Assembly (NCBI GenBank): GCA_017616695.1
Contig: JAFZXN010000077.1
Coordinates: 1 to 38,998 of the forward strand
Direction: 5' to 3'
Source: Clostridia bacterium
GTDB taxonomy: Bacteria; Bacillota; Clostridia; Christensenellales; Borkfalkiaceae
Length of the DNA: 38,998 nt
Positions 15,345-23,935 of this stretch are shown here, in pieces (the stretch's first letter is position 1; each line of letters opens with the position of its first letter). The notes beneath the pieces were generated by a model. That model searched no databases and was not told the origin of the DNA. It saw nothing but the letters and a program-made list of their open reading frames with translations. A program made the translations under genes and the position numbers.

Positions 15345-16328
15345 ATGAAAAAAGAAAATTTGAATCTTGTACATGAGTGGGATAAAACCTTTCCCAAAAG
15401 TGAAAAGGTCATTCATATGAAAGAGACCTTTGTAAATCACTTCGGAATCACGCTTGCTGCGGATATGTATTTGCCGAAAAAAGCGGAAGGAAAACTCCCC
15501 GCTATCGCTGTCAGTGGTCCCTTCGGCGCATGCAAGGAACAGTCCTCGGGACTTTACGCACAAACGATGGCGGAGCGTGGTTTTCTGACCGTGGCTTTCG
15601 ATCCTTCCTTTACAGGTGAAAGCGGTGGCGAACCGAGATATATGCACTCTCCCGATATTGACGTAGAAGACTTCCAAGCGGCTGTGGATTTTTTGAGCGT
15701 TCAAGAAAACGTTGATGCCGATAAAATATCGATCATCGGTATTTGCGGTTGGGGAGGTATGGCTCTACAAACCGCTTGCCTTGATACGAGAATAAAGGCG
15801 ACTGTTGCCATCACGATGTACGACATGTCGAGAGTGGCCGGCAACGGTTATTTTGATAGTTCCGACAACGAGGAAGCAAGATACCAAATGAGATTGGCAA
15901 TCAATAAACAAAGGATGGTCGATTTCAAAAACGGAACGTATGCTTTGGCGGGTGGTGTAATTGATCCGCTTCCCGAAGACGCGCCGTGGTTTGTTAAACA
16001 ATATCACGCTTATTACAAAACTCCGCGCGGGTATCACCCTCGCTCTTTGAACAGCAACAACGGTTGGAACGTAACGGCGGGGACTTCGCTAATGAATACA
16101 CGGCTGTTTACCTATGCATCCGAAATAAGAAGCGCCGTACTTCTCGTCCACGGAAGCGAAGCGCATTCGAGATATATGAGCGAGGACGCTTTCAAACTCT
16201 TGAAGGGTGACAACAAGGAATTATATATAGTCGATGGCGCTTGTCACTGCGACCTATACGATGGCGGGGAAAAGAAATATATTCCTTTTGATAAAATCGA
16301 AACGTTTATAAGGGAGAATCTGAAATGA
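15345..16328 (+). CDS. Alpha/beta hydrolase with a Cys-type nucleophile elbow
   Basis: The 327-residue protein has an alpha/beta hydrolase fold of the dienelactone-hydrolase or YcjY-like group. VSGPFGACKEQSSGLYA near residue 58 would form the oxyanion region. The nucleophile elbow is GICGWGG near residue 134, with Cys instead of Ser, and the likely catalytic His is in GACHCDLYD near residue 302. No signal peptide is present, so it is cytosolic. The ribosome site GAGGAG lies 8 nt upstream. It overlaps the next gene by four bases (ATGA), so the two are coupled. The substrate is unknown. Base composition is more AT-rich than in the flanking genes. Confidence 0.85.
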   Translation: MKKENLNLVHEWDKTFPKSEKVIHMKETFVNHFGITLAADMYLPKKAEGKLPAIAVSGPFGACKEQSSGLYAQTMAERGFLTVAFDPSFTGESGGEPRYMHSPDIDVEDFQAAVDFLSVQENVDADKISIIGICGWGGMALQTACLDTRIKATVAITMYDMSRVAGNGYFDSSDNEEARYQMRLAINKQRMVDFKNGTYALAGGVIDPLPEDAPWFVKQYHAYYKTPRGYHPRSLNSNNGWNVTAGTSLMNTRLFTYASEIRSAVLLVHGSEAHSRYMSEDAFKLLKGDNKELYIVDGACHCDLYDGGEKKYIPFDKIETFIRENLK

Positions 16329-16867
16329 GCAAGGTATTGATAATCACCACAAGTCTGCGAGCAAAAAGCAATTCCGACGTTCTCGCCGAGAGACTGCTTG
16401 CAGGCGCAAAAGACGCGGGGCACGACGTTGAAATGATCAGCCTTAAAGGTAAAACAATCAAATTTTGCATCGGTTGCCTTGCCTGTCAGAAAACGCAGCA
16501 ATGCGTATTGAAGGATGACGCTGTTGCGATTGCGGAAAAAGTCAAGAATGCAGATACGCTCGTATTCGTTACACCGATCTACTATTACGAAATGAGCGGA
16601 CAGATGAAAACGTTGCTTGACAGGATGAATCCGTTGTACCCGTCCGACTATAAGTTCCGCAAGGTGTATTTGCTTTCGGTAGCGGCGGAAGATGAAGAGG
16701 AGACACCCGAAAAAGCCATCAGCGGTATGCAAGGCTGGGTAGATTGTTTTGAGAAAGCGGAACTTGTAGGTTCGCTGTTCTGCGGTGGGATCAACAATCC
16801 GGGTGAAGCCATCGGAAAGAAGGAGGAACAGAATGAAGCGTATCAATTCGGCAAGTCGTTGGAATAG
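16325..16867 (+). CDS. NAD(P)H-dependent flavin reductase (flavodoxin-like)
   Basis: The 180-residue protein has a flavodoxin-like fold of the NADPH-dependent FMN reductase family. The FMN phosphate loop is TTSLRAKSNSDVLA at residues 8-21. FCIGCLACQKTQQCVLKDD at about residues 50-68 is a Cys-rich loop found in many anaerobe members. TPIYYYEMSGQMKTLLDR near residue 82 binds the flavin ring. It likely reduces quinones, nitro compounds or similar acceptors, but the substrate is not predictable. It sits second in the cassette operon, coupled to the hydrolase, and overlaps the lipoprotein gene by 35 bp. Confidence 0.88.
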   Translation: MSKVLIITTSLRAKSNSDVLAERLLAGAKDAGHDVEMISLKGKTIKFCIGCLACQKTQQCVLKDDAVAIAEKVKNADTLVFVTPIYYYEMSGQMKTLLDRMNPLYPSDYKFRKVYLLSVAAEDEEETPEKAISGMQGWVDCFEKAELVGSLFCGGINNPGEAIGKKEEQNEAYQFGKSLE

Positions 16868-17450
16868 CGCAAAGCGCACCGTTATTTTGACGTTAGTTGT
16901 TATGGTGTTAGCTTGTGCTTTTTGCGCTTGCGACATAGTAGGTTCCAAAGACACGGACACAACTTTAAGAGAAAGCATCGTATCGACTGAAAGCGTGAAG
17001 CCGGCAGAGGAACCTACTGAAGAAACCGTCCCTACGGAAACAAGTTCGGGAACGGAATCATATCAAAGTACAACGTCGGAGGAAACGGTAGTGGAAAAGA
17101 AATTATCGCTTACGATCAACGGGCAAAACGTTTCCGTGCAATGGGAAGATAACGAGTCCGTGAAAGCACTGAAAGATTTTGTCAAGAACAACCCTTTGAA
17201 GATACAAATGTCAATGTACGGCGGGTTTGAACAAGTCGGATCGCTCGGAACAAATCTGCCACGAAATGACCGTCAGACAAAGACCTCTGCCGGGGATATC
17301 GTGCTTTATTCGGGGAATCAGATCGTTGTGTTCTACGGTTCCAATTCGTGGGCATACACACGGCTCGGATATGTTACCGATAAAAACGCAGCGGAAATGA
17401 CGGAGTTGCTTGGCAACGGTAATGTAACGATAGAGATTTTAATGAAATAA
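16833..17450 (+). CDS. Cyclophilin-like fold lipoprotein
   Basis: The 205-residue protein has a basic N-terminus, a hydrophobic stretch TVILTLVVMVLACAFCAC and a lipobox ending in Cys near residue 33, so it is probably lipid-anchored outside the cell. A Glu/Thr/Ser-rich linker of about 50 residues follows. The C-terminal domain (about residues 90-205) contains MSMYGGFEQVGSLGTNLPRN, GDIVLYSGNQIVVFYG and WAYTRLGYV, typical of the cyclophilin-like Cyclophil_like2 family often found with flavin reductases. The start at 16833 has AAGGAGG just upstream inside the reductase gene; an in-frame ATG at 16785 is less likely. The biochemical role of this family is not settled. Confidence 0.85.
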   Translation: MKRINSASRWNSAKRTVILTLVVMVLACAFCACDIVGSKDTDTTLRESIVSTESVKPAEEPTEETVPTETSSGTESYQSTTSEETVVEKKLSLTINGQNVSVQWEDNESVKALKDFVKNNPLKIQMSMYGGFEQVGSLGTNLPRNDRQTKTSAGDIVLYSGNQIVVFYGSNSWAYTRLGYVTDKNAAEMTELLGNGNVTIEILMK

Positions 17451-17462
17451 AAATCAGTTAAG

Positions 17463-17536
17463 ATAAAGGTGAGCAACTTTGCATCCCACCCATAAAAAAT
17501 GCGCCCCACGAGAGTTGATTTGCACCCCATTTTTAA
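17463..17536 (-). repeat. Inverted-orientation repeats at the right end of the cassette
   Basis: Read on the minus strand, this segment gives GGGGTGCAAATCAACTC, GTGGGGCGCATTTTTTATG and GGGTGGGATGCAAAGTTGC. These are related to each other and weakly to the ATCGTGCAAAG repeats of the left end. Together they look like the terminal repeats of a mobile element whose transposase genes are gone. No coding sequence is seen here. Confidence 0.5.
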
Positions 17537-17564
17537 TTTGTATTATTTTGTGAGCCTATACACA

Positions 17565-17662
17565 AGAAATAGACGTAGATTTTGATACAAAATCTGCGTT
17601 TTTTCTTGCGCTTTTTAGGACTAAAACCGCCATTTTTTGCCCTATTATATGAAAATAGACCG
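17565..17662 (+). repeat. Right copy of the direct repeat flanking the accessory cassette
   Basis: This is near-identical to 14513-14611, starting AGAAATAGACGTAGATTTTG and ending AAAATAGACCG. It includes a copy of the ssrA terminator and is followed, as on the left, by a second hairpin (17656-17697) and ATCGTGC repeats at 17720 and 17740. Confidence 0.92.
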
Positions 17663-17814
17663 TAGATTTGCTTATTTGAGCGTAAATCCGCGGTCTTTTC
17701 TTTTTGCTCCAAAAAAGTAATCGTGCTAATTATCCCGTAATCGTGCAAAGTATCTTTTTATCGATTTATATCTTGTTTCGCTTTAAAGGTATTAAAGAAA
17801 AAATATATCATATT

Positions 17815-17846
17815 GTTGAGATGTCGCGCTTTTTGCACATCTCAAC
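17815..17846. terminator. Hairpin in the AT-rich gap before pepO
   Basis: GTTGAGATGT at 17815-17824 pairs with ACATCTCAAC at 17837-17846. A T-rich tract begins about 9 nt later at 17855. It may insulate pepO from the cassette. Confidence 0.5.
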
Positions 17847-17909
17847 GAAATAATTTTTTTTATTTTATTGAATAATATTATTAATGTGATATTATATAAA
17901 CATATAATT

Positions 17910-17951
17910 CACTCGTAACAAAACAAAAAACACTCATAACAAAACAAAAAA
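17910..17951. repeat. Two tandem 21-bp repeats in an AT-rich gap
   Basis: CACTCGTAACAAAACAAAAA plus A at 17910-17930 is repeated with one change (CACTCATAAC...) at 17931-17951. It lies directly before a promoter. The whole gap 17663-18180 has no gene that I can support. Confidence 0.8.
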
Positions 17952-17957
17952 CACGTA

Positions 17958-17986
17958 TTGACGAATAATGCCGGTAGAAATATAAT
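17958..17986 (+). promoter_or_regulatory. Upstream promoter of pepO
   Basis: TTGACG at 17958-17963, a 17-bp spacer, and TATAAT at 17981-17986. The leader to the ATG at 18181 would be almost 190 nt. A second possible start has TTTCAA at 18050, 17 bp, and TATACT at 18073. Confidence 0.65.
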
Positions 17987-18180
17987 TAAACAGAAAAGGA
18001 AATAATTGGAAAAATTTGCAAATAAGTCGTTAAAAACGATCAAAACTTCTTTCAATTTGCGGCGGTTTGTGGTATACTGACTATAATGTTTACAAGCGGC
18101 GTCGGTCGGGATAAGGACGGGTGCGGTAAAAGGCGCAGTCTTACCGTCGGCGCGTAAAAAACGTATAAACGAGGTGAAAA

Positions 18181-20100
18181 ATGAGTAATAAAGCCAAAGA
18201 AACAAGCGTTCGCATACAGGACGATCTTTTTCAATCGGTAAACTCGGAATGGTTAAGTAGCGTCGCGATACCGAGCGACAAGCCCGCCATCAACGCGTTT
18301 GAAGAGATAGACGTTGCGGTAGAAGAAAAATTGACGGAGGAGTTCGACCGTCTTGCTGAAAACTACGATGCGGAAGGCGTTCCCGCGCTAAAAGACGCCG
18401 TTTTGCTGTACAAAAAAGCTTTGGATACGAATGCGAGGGAAGAGGCGGGCATAAAGCCGTTACTTCCTTTATTGGAACGCATAAAAAACGTTAAAAGCGT
18501 TGACGAATTCAATTTGAAAAGCGTCGATCTTATGTTGGACGGCGTAGCTTTTCCGTTCGTTTTATCGGTCGACGAGGACGTCAAAGATACGACCAAGCAT
18601 TGTCTTTCCGTTGCCGATCCGCCCATCATCATTCCCGATAAAAGCATTTACGATAAAAAGATAATCAGGTTTTTCATTTTGAGCATCTACAAAAAGATGA
18701 TGAAAAAGCTGTTAGCACTCACGCCTTTAACTAAAAAGGAACAGAAAGAGTATTTATCCGACAGCATAAAGGTCGACGACTCAATAAGAAAACTTACCAA
18801 AAGCCCGACGGAAATGGCCGATTACGTCAAATTATTCAATCCGATGGACTTAAAGGACGCGTGCGACGCTTTAAAGCCGTTCGACTTTAACGGGCTTATG
18901 AAAGGGCTTTATAAAGACGGCGTTCCTGCCGTTATCAACGTCTACAACCCCGCGTACGTAAAAGGATTCGGGAGCGTTTTCAACGAGCGGACTTTTAAAG
19001 CATTCGTCCATTGGGCGTACGTCGGCACGCTTTATTCTTACGCGCCCGCGCTTTCCAAAACGATAAGCGATCTGTCGAAGATATACGTCAACAAGCTTAT
19101 GGGCGTAAAAGACAACCCGACGATAAAAAAGCAGGCGTATCGTCTTGTAAGCGGCGAAGTTTTTGCTGGCCCCGTCGGCGTTTACTACGGCAAAAAATAC
19201 TTCGGCGAGAAGGCCAAAGAAGATATTACTTTCATCGCCGAAAGGATAATCGCGGCGTATAAAGACAGAATGGCGCGCAACACGTTTTTAGCCCCCGAGA
19301 CCAAGGAAAAGGCCATTTTAAAGCTCGATTCGATACGCGTCAAGATGGGCTATCCCGACAAATACGACGAAGTTTACGATTCTTTGAAAGTCAGTGAAGA
19401 CGAAAGCTTTTTCGACGCTATGTACAGGATAAAAAGGACGAAACTCGTCGCGTCTTTAAACGAATTGAACAAGCCCACCGATTTTTCAAAGTGGGCGATG
19501 CCCGCGCACGTGGTGAACGCTTGTTACGATCCGTTCAAGAACGATATAACCTTCCCCGCCGCCATTTTGCAAAAGCCCTTCTACGGCATCGATCAGTCGC
19601 TTGAAGAAAACCTCGGCGGTATCGGCGCGGTCATAGGTCACGAGATATCCCACGCGTTCGACAACAACGGTTCGCATTTCGACGAAAAGGGTTGTATGAA
19701 CAACTGGTGGAAGGACGAGGACTTCAAAAAGTTCGAGGTCCTGACGGAAGATATGGTAAAGCAATTCGACGGCATTATCTACCACGGCGCGAAAGTCAAC
19801 GGCAAGCTGGTCGTGTCGGAAAACATAGCCGATAACGGCGGCGTCGGCGTTACGTTGGAGATAATTAACGGGCTTCAAAATGCCGATTACCGTGCGTACT
19901 TTACGAATTGGGGCAGGATATGGCGCTTTAAAGCCAAAGAAAACTACATAAAACTGCTTTTAAGGCTGGACGTTCATTCTCCCGCCGAATTGAGAGCAAA
20001 TATCGCGCCGAGAAACTTTTCCGAATGGTATAAGGCTTTCGACGTAAAAGAGACGGACAAAATGTTTATCGAGGAAGGTAAGCGTATATCCATCTGGTAA
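18181..20100 (+). CDS. pepO: M13-family metallopeptidase (PepO-like)
   Basis: This zinc endopeptidase of the neprilysin family has 639 residues. The zinc motif HEISH is at about residues 487-491 in VIGHEISHAFDNNG, and the third ligand is the Glu of SENIADNGG near residue 546. NACYDPFKNDITFPAAILQKP matches the conserved NAYY-P region before the catalytic site. There is no signal peptide or membrane anchor, as in the cytosolic PepO oligopeptidases of lactic acid bacteria, so it probably degrades small peptides inside the cell. GAGGTG is the ribosome site. The gene appears monocistronic, with an AT-rich leader. Confidence 0.93.
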   Translation: MSNKAKETSVRIQDDLFQSVNSEWLSSVAIPSDKPAINAFEEIDVAVEEKLTEEFDRLAENYDAEGVPALKDAVLLYKKALDTNAREEAGIKPLLPLLERIKNVKSVDEFNLKSVDLMLDGVAFPFVLSVDEDVKDTTKHCLSVADPPIIIPDKSIYDKKIIRFFILSIYKKMMKKLLALTPLTKKEQKEYLSDSIKVDDSIRKLTKSPTEMADYVKLFNPMDLKDACDALKPFDFNGLMKGLYKDGVPAVINVYNPAYVKGFGSVFNERTFKAFVHWAYVGTLYSYAPALSKTISDLSKIYVNKLMGVKDNPTIKKQAYRLVSGEVFAGPVGVYYGKKYFGEKAKEDITFIAERIIAAYKDRMARNTFLAPETKEKAILKLDSIRVKMGYPDKYDEVYDSLKVSEDESFFDAMYRIKRTKLVASLNELNKPTDFSKWAMPAHVVNACYDPFKNDITFPAAILQKPFYGIDQSLEENLGGIGAVIGHEISHAFDNNGSHFDEKGCMNNWWKDEDFKKFEVLTEDMVKQFDGIIYHGAKVNGKLVVSENIADNGGVGVTLEIINGLQNADYRAYFTNWGRIWRFKAKENYIKLLLRLDVHSPAELRANIAPRNFSEWYKAFDVKETDKMFIEEGKRISIW

Positions 20101-20265
20101 AACGTATCGGATATTTAAGGGACGGTCAATAACGTTATATCCCGAAACAGTTAAAACTTAACGGCGGCACCTGTTTTGACGGCGAAACGATGGCGCCGTT
20201 TTTAAACGAATAACGCTTAAGGTCTTTTTTAGCGGCGACCTATCCGGTCGTTTGGAGGGAACTTT

Positions 20266-20583
20266 ATGAAAAAAGTGCGTATAACCGTAATGCGTAAGGC
20301 TCATTACGACGATTTGATAAAAGAATACGAAAACCCGATAGAGCACGCCTGCGATATGGAACTTGGCAAGGCGTTCATCTCAAACGGTCATAAAAAGCCC
20401 GACGGGTTTTGTGAAAGCGCCTGGGAGACCGTCTCGCCGTTCGTTATGGCTTTGTCTTGCGGGGCGAAAAACTTTTACGACGGGTGGATGAAAAACGAAA
20501 GATCGGCTATGATCTCCTGTAACGACGGCTTTCGTCCCGTGAGTTTTCTTTTGGAAACCATGGAAGAAGACGCCGATACTTAA
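20266..20583 (+). CDS. TIGR04076 family protein
   Basis: The 105-residue protein follows the TIGR04076 pattern: MKKVRITVMRKAHYDDLIKEY at the start, KPDGFCESAWETVSPFVMALSCG in the middle, and a C-terminal ISCNDGFRPVSFLLE. The Cys residues at FCESAW, LSCG and ISCNDG are conserved in the family and could bind metal or be redox-active. The family is common in anaerobes and has no established function. It has a strong ribosome site, TGGAGGG, and sits between pepO and the kinase gene without clear operon links. Confidence 0.85.
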   Translation: MKKVRITVMRKAHYDDLIKEYENPIEHACDMELGKAFISNGHKKPDGFCESAWETVSPFVMALSCGAKNFYDGWMKNERSAMISCNDGFRPVSFLLETMEEDADT

Positions 20584-20666
20584 GATCGTGCGGCAAAAAA
20601 TAATGCGCTTATATCCCTTATATGCCACCGAAAAAGTCGGTTTTACGATAAATTTTCAAAAACCCC

Positions 20667-20696
20667 TTGACTTACGCCGTCGTAAACGGTTATAAT
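20667..20696 (+). promoter_or_regulatory. Promoter of the NahK-like kinase gene
   Basis: TTGACT at 20667-20672, an 18-bp spacer, and TATAAT at 20691-20696. The leader to the ATG at 20760 would be about 57 nt. Confidence 0.82.
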
Positions 20697-20759
20697 ATAT
20701 ACGGATATGCGGTTATTATGCGATAATTGCGCTCATATAATAAACGGAGAAAGTGCATA

Positions 20760-21884
20760 ATGGATCAGTTATTAATTGAAAAACTTACTAAAGTCGGCGC
20801 GGCGTTCAGGCTTCCCGGATTGTTTTTTTCTTACGAAGAAGTCAATATGGGCAACATTAACCATACTTACAAAGTCAACTACGTCATGGACGACGGTTTC
20901 GGCAGGGCGCGCATCAAGCCTTTTTTGTTTCAGCGCGTAAATACCTACGCCTTTAAAGAACCCGTAAAGTTGATGGAAAACATCGATAAGGTCACGGAGT
21001 TTATCCGCGGCAAGCGCCCGAACGCGTTGAATCTTCATTTCCACCACACGGAAAAGGACGGCGTAAGGCTTACTTATCTTTTCGACGGCGACGAATTCTG
21101 GCGTATAACCAACTACGTTCCGTCCGTTACGTTTATGACTTGTAACGACGTTAAAGTCGTTCATAACGCGGGCGAGGCGTTCGGTGATTTTATGACCGTG
21201 CTTTCCGATTTCGATCCCAAGCAGCTCTATTACACTATACCCGATTTCCACAATACCCGCAAAAGATACGAGGCTTTGAAAAAGAGCGTTGCGGCCGACG
21301 TTAAGGGAAGAGCCGAATTAGTTCAAGACGAGATAGATTATCTTCTTTTGAACGAGGATAAGGCGTGTACGCTCACAGACCTTTTCAACGGCGGAAAACT
21401 TCCCCTTCGCGTGACGCATAACGATACCAAGATAAATAACGTTCTGTTTGACGAAAAGACGCTCGAATCGCTGCTTGTCGTTGACCTCGATACGGTCATG
21501 CCCGGCATTATCGCAAGCGATTTCGGCGACGCCGTGCGTTTTGCCGCAAACTTTACTGCGGAAGACAGCGGCGATTACGACAAAGTGGGCGTTGACCTTA
21601 ATATCTTCTGGGCGTTTGCCGACGGGTTCCTTTCCCAAACGGCCAAAGCGCTCACCGAGCTTGAGATAAATACGCTCGCTTTATCGTGCTATTCGTTGAC
21701 GTGCGAACTTGCTACGCGTTTCCTTGCCGATTATCTCGACGGCGACAGGTATTTCAAGATCAATTATCCCGAACACAACGTCGTCCGCGTACGCAACCAG
21801 ATAGCTCTTGCGCGCGATATGGAGAAAAAGATCGAGGCGATGGACGCCATAGTTCAAGGCTGTGCGAAAAAATACAGAAAGTGA
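20760..21884 (+). CDS. NahK-like N-acetylhexosamine 1-kinase (APH fold)
   Basis: This kinase of 374 residues belongs to the aminoglycoside-phosphotransferase superfamily. The catalytic loop LRVTHNDTKINNVLFD near residue 220 and the metal-binding VVDLDTVMPGIIASDFGDAVRF near residue 240 closely resemble N-acetylhexosamine 1-kinases, which phosphorylate GlcNAc/GalNAc at C1 during host-glycan use. QRVNTYAFKEPVKLMENI near residue 60 and the YVPSVTF segment also fit. There are no lacto-N-biose genes nearby, so the substrate is not supported by context. The ATG at 20760 with GGAG upstream is preferred to an in-frame start at 20727. It is convergent with the HD-GYP gene and shares its terminator. Confidence 0.75.
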   Translation: MDQLLIEKLTKVGAAFRLPGLFFSYEEVNMGNINHTYKVNYVMDDGFGRARIKPFLFQRVNTYAFKEPVKLMENIDKVTEFIRGKRPNALNLHFHHTEKDGVRLTYLFDGDEFWRITNYVPSVTFMTCNDVKVVHNAGEAFGDFMTVLSDFDPKQLYYTIPDFHNTRKRYEALKKSVAADVKGRAELVQDEIDYLLLNEDKACTLTDLFNGGKLPLRVTHNDTKINNVLFDEKTLESLLVVDLDTVMPGIIASDFGDAVRFAANFTAEDSGDYDKVGVDLNIFWAFADGFLSQTAKALTELEINTLALSCYSLTCELATRFLADYLDGDRYFKINYPEHNVVRVRNQIALARDMEKKIEAMDAIVQGCAKKYRK

Positions 21885-21970
21885 CGATATGTTGACCGAC
21901 GTGACATAAGCCCCGTCGGGATCGTATCCGATATATTAACGGGGAAGTTATTTTTGGAATTTTGTTTCGT

Positions 21971-22012
21971 GCAATGAAAAACCGCCGTAGCGATACGGCG
22001 GTTTTTCATTGC
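21971..22012. terminator. Bidirectional terminator between convergent genes
   Basis: GCAATGAAAAACCGCCGTA at 21971-21989 and its perfect complement at 21994-22012 enclose the loop GCGA. A T-run follows on the plus strand, and the stem's own A-tract gives a T-tract on the minus strand. It can serve the kinase gene and the HD-GYP gene. Confidence 0.93.
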
Positions 22013-22036
22013 GTTTTTTCGTGGCGGTACGGTCTA

Positions 22037-23731
22037 TTATGTTGCAAGGCGATAATAGTCTTCAAGCTTTTTTCTCGCTTTTTCGTAGAACGGATAAAGC
22101 TTCGGATCGAATTGCGTCCCCATACCTTCGCCGATTATCTTATCGGCTTCTTCGAAGGACATTTCTTCTTTATACACACGTTTGCTGACGAGTGCGTCGA
22201 AAACGTCGGCGATAGCCATTATCCTTGCCTCTAAAGGTATTGCTTCACCCTTTAATTTTTCGGGGTAGCCGGAGCCGTCGAATCTCTCGTGGTGGTAATG
22301 CGCCATATTTTCAGCGATCAGCTTGAATTCTTCGTCGTCCGTGTTGGAAAGTATCTCGGAAACTATTCTTGCGCCTTCCGCGGCGTGAGTTTTCATTACC
22401 TCGTACTCTTTGGGAACGTACTTGCCGGGTTTACGCAGGATAGCGTCGTCGATCGTTATCTTGCCGAGGTCGTGCATAGGCGCCGCTTTGATAACGTTTT
22501 TACAATAGCTGTCGCTGAGATTGAAAACGTTGTCTTTTTTTATTTCTTCGACGAGTATCCTTACTACGTCGCTCGTCCTTTTGATGTGGCCGCCGGTGAA
22601 GTTATCTCTTCCTTCGACCATAGTCGCCATACCGAGAACGAGTTTATCCTGCATTTCGATAATGTGTTCGGTTTTTGCGGCAACTTCGTTTTCGAGTTTC
22701 GTATTATACTCTTTAATAAGATTTATAAACCGTTGGTTGGTCGTGTCGTCGGTGAACAATAACTGATATCCCATATGTTTCGATCCGTCGTTCAGATCGG
22801 AAATATTCACGAGATATATCTTGTCGCCGTGGCTGTACGTTATCTTATTGTTCTCTTTGTTTTGCCCGTAAGCTCTTATCCAGGGCAGAATGATCTCGTC
22901 GGCCCAAGGGTTTTGCGATAAATGCTTATCTATTTCAAGCTCGTTTAATTGCGAAAACATTGATTTTGCCCTTTCGTTGCTTCCGAGATAGCATTCGTTG
23001 TGGTCTATGGAAACGAACCCCGTGTCGCCGCGCTGAACGAGTGAGTCCACGACCGAGTCCGACGGATCGTACAGCCTGGCTTTCGATACGATTATCATAT
23101 AGCATACCATACCGATATTGTAGGTGAGTGGCAAAAGCTCTATCTTTCTCGTTATCAACCTGCCGCCGAAAAAGCCTATCATTGCGATAGTCACCGGTAC
23201 GCAGATCATCATCAGCAGTTTGCGCGGAACCTGTTTCTTTTTGATGAAACTGTAAACGATAACGCCTATGGTCAGAACGTAATACAATATCGCAACGGCG
23301 TAAAACACGTAATGGATAAAGCCGTATTTCTTGTTGATCAGTACTCCTACGCCGTTTATGACTTCAAGGTCTACGCTGACGTAAAAAATATCGGAGTGGC
23401 CTATCGTCAAAGCTGATATATACAACAGACACGATACGATTATGAACGTTACCCGTATCCAACGTTTAAAAGGTACGCCGCAAAGGCTGAATACCAGAAA
23501 CATTACGTCGAGCATTAAAAAACACCCGCCGAGATACGTGAGCCTTACCGCCGTAAGACCTTCTTCGACAGAGCGTGATTGCGCAAGCAATAAAAAACCG
23601 AGATTTATTATCGGTACCAGCACCGTCATTATCGTGAAATGACCGTCGAAATGTTTATGCCAGAAAAAAGCGTACGCGACGACCATTATGACCGATATGA
23701 CGAACATCAACTGATAGTAAAAAATGACCAT
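22037..23731 (-). CDS. Membrane-bound HD-GYP phosphodiesterase
   Basis: The 564-residue protein starts with seven membrane helices over about 215 residues, like the sensor module of 7TM histidine kinases. A PAS-like region (about 225-330) and a coiled linker follow, and then an HD-GYP domain. The HD motif is in MHDLGKITIDDAIL near residue 418, with GGHIKRTS before it, HHERFDGSGYPEKLKGE near residue 478 and DVFDALVSKRVYK after. HD-GYP domains hydrolyse cyclic di-GMP or related dinucleotides. The essential residues seem intact, so it is probably active and tied to a membrane signal. It has its own promoter and a GAAGGAG ribosome site. Confidence 0.92.
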   Translation of the reverse strand: MVIFYYQLMFVISVIMVVAYAFFWHKHFDGHFTIMTVLVPIINLGFLLLAQSRSVEEGLTAVRLTYLGGCFLMLDVMFLVFSLCGVPFKRWIRVTFIIVSCLLYISALTIGHSDIFYVSVDLEVINGVGVLINKKYGFIHYVFYAVAILYYVLTIGVIVYSFIKKKQVPRKLLMMICVPVTIAMIGFFGGRLITRKIELLPLTYNIGMVCYMIIVSKARLYDPSDSVVDSLVQRGDTGFVSIDHNECYLGSNERAKSMFSQLNELEIDKHLSQNPWADEIILPWIRAYGQNKENNKITYSHGDKIYLVNISDLNDGSKHMGYQLLFTDDTTNQRFINLIKEYNTKLENEVAAKTEHIIEMQDKLVLGMATMVEGRDNFTGGHIKRTSDVVRILVEEIKKDNVFNLSDSYCKNVIKAAPMHDLGKITIDDAILRKPGKYVPKEYEVMKTHAAEGARIVSEILSNTDDEEFKLIAENMAHYHHERFDGSGYPEKLKGEAIPLEARIMAIADVFDALVSKRVYKEEMSFEEADKIIGEGMGTQFDPKLYPFYEKARKKLEDYYRLAT

Positions 23732-23762
23732 TTAGCGACTCCTTCGATAAGTACCGCATATT

Positions 23763-23791
23763 ATTATACAATAAAAACGGTCATCGCGCAA
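23763..23791 (-). promoter_or_regulatory. Promoter of the HD-GYP gene
   Basis: On the minus strand, TTGCGC (complement of 23786-23791), a 17-bp spacer, and TATAAT (complement of 23763-23768). The leader is about 25 nt and includes the ribosome site. It is too short for a riboswitch. Confidence 0.8.
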
Positions 23792-23870
23792 CGATTTTAC
23801 GGCTTTGAAACGTTTTTTTAACGCATTCGTATATGCGCATATCAGGCTGCGAAAAAGGCTTGTGCCGCGT

Positions 23871-23899
23871 AAAAAAACGCTTCCGGCGAACCGAAAGCG
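23871..23899 (-). terminator. Terminator of the PH-domain gene
   Basis: On the minus strand, CGCTTTCGG pairs with CCGGAAGCG around TTCG, followed by seven T (plus positions 23871-23877). Confidence 0.88.
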
Positions 23900-23935
23900 G
23901 AAAATATCGCGTATAAGGCGTTTGAAAGAATAATA

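Noticed and set aside
17533-17748. 71-residue minus-strand frame in the right direct repeat
   Set aside because: It overlaps terminator hairpins and end repeats, and the left repeat copy does not encode a matching frame.
14513-17760. Prophage or integrative conjugative element
   Set aside because: There is no integrase, phage structural gene, relaxase or transposase in the segment.
22289-22762. 157-residue plus-strand frame inside the HD-GYP gene
   Set aside because: It is antisense to the conserved catalytic domain and has no start signals.
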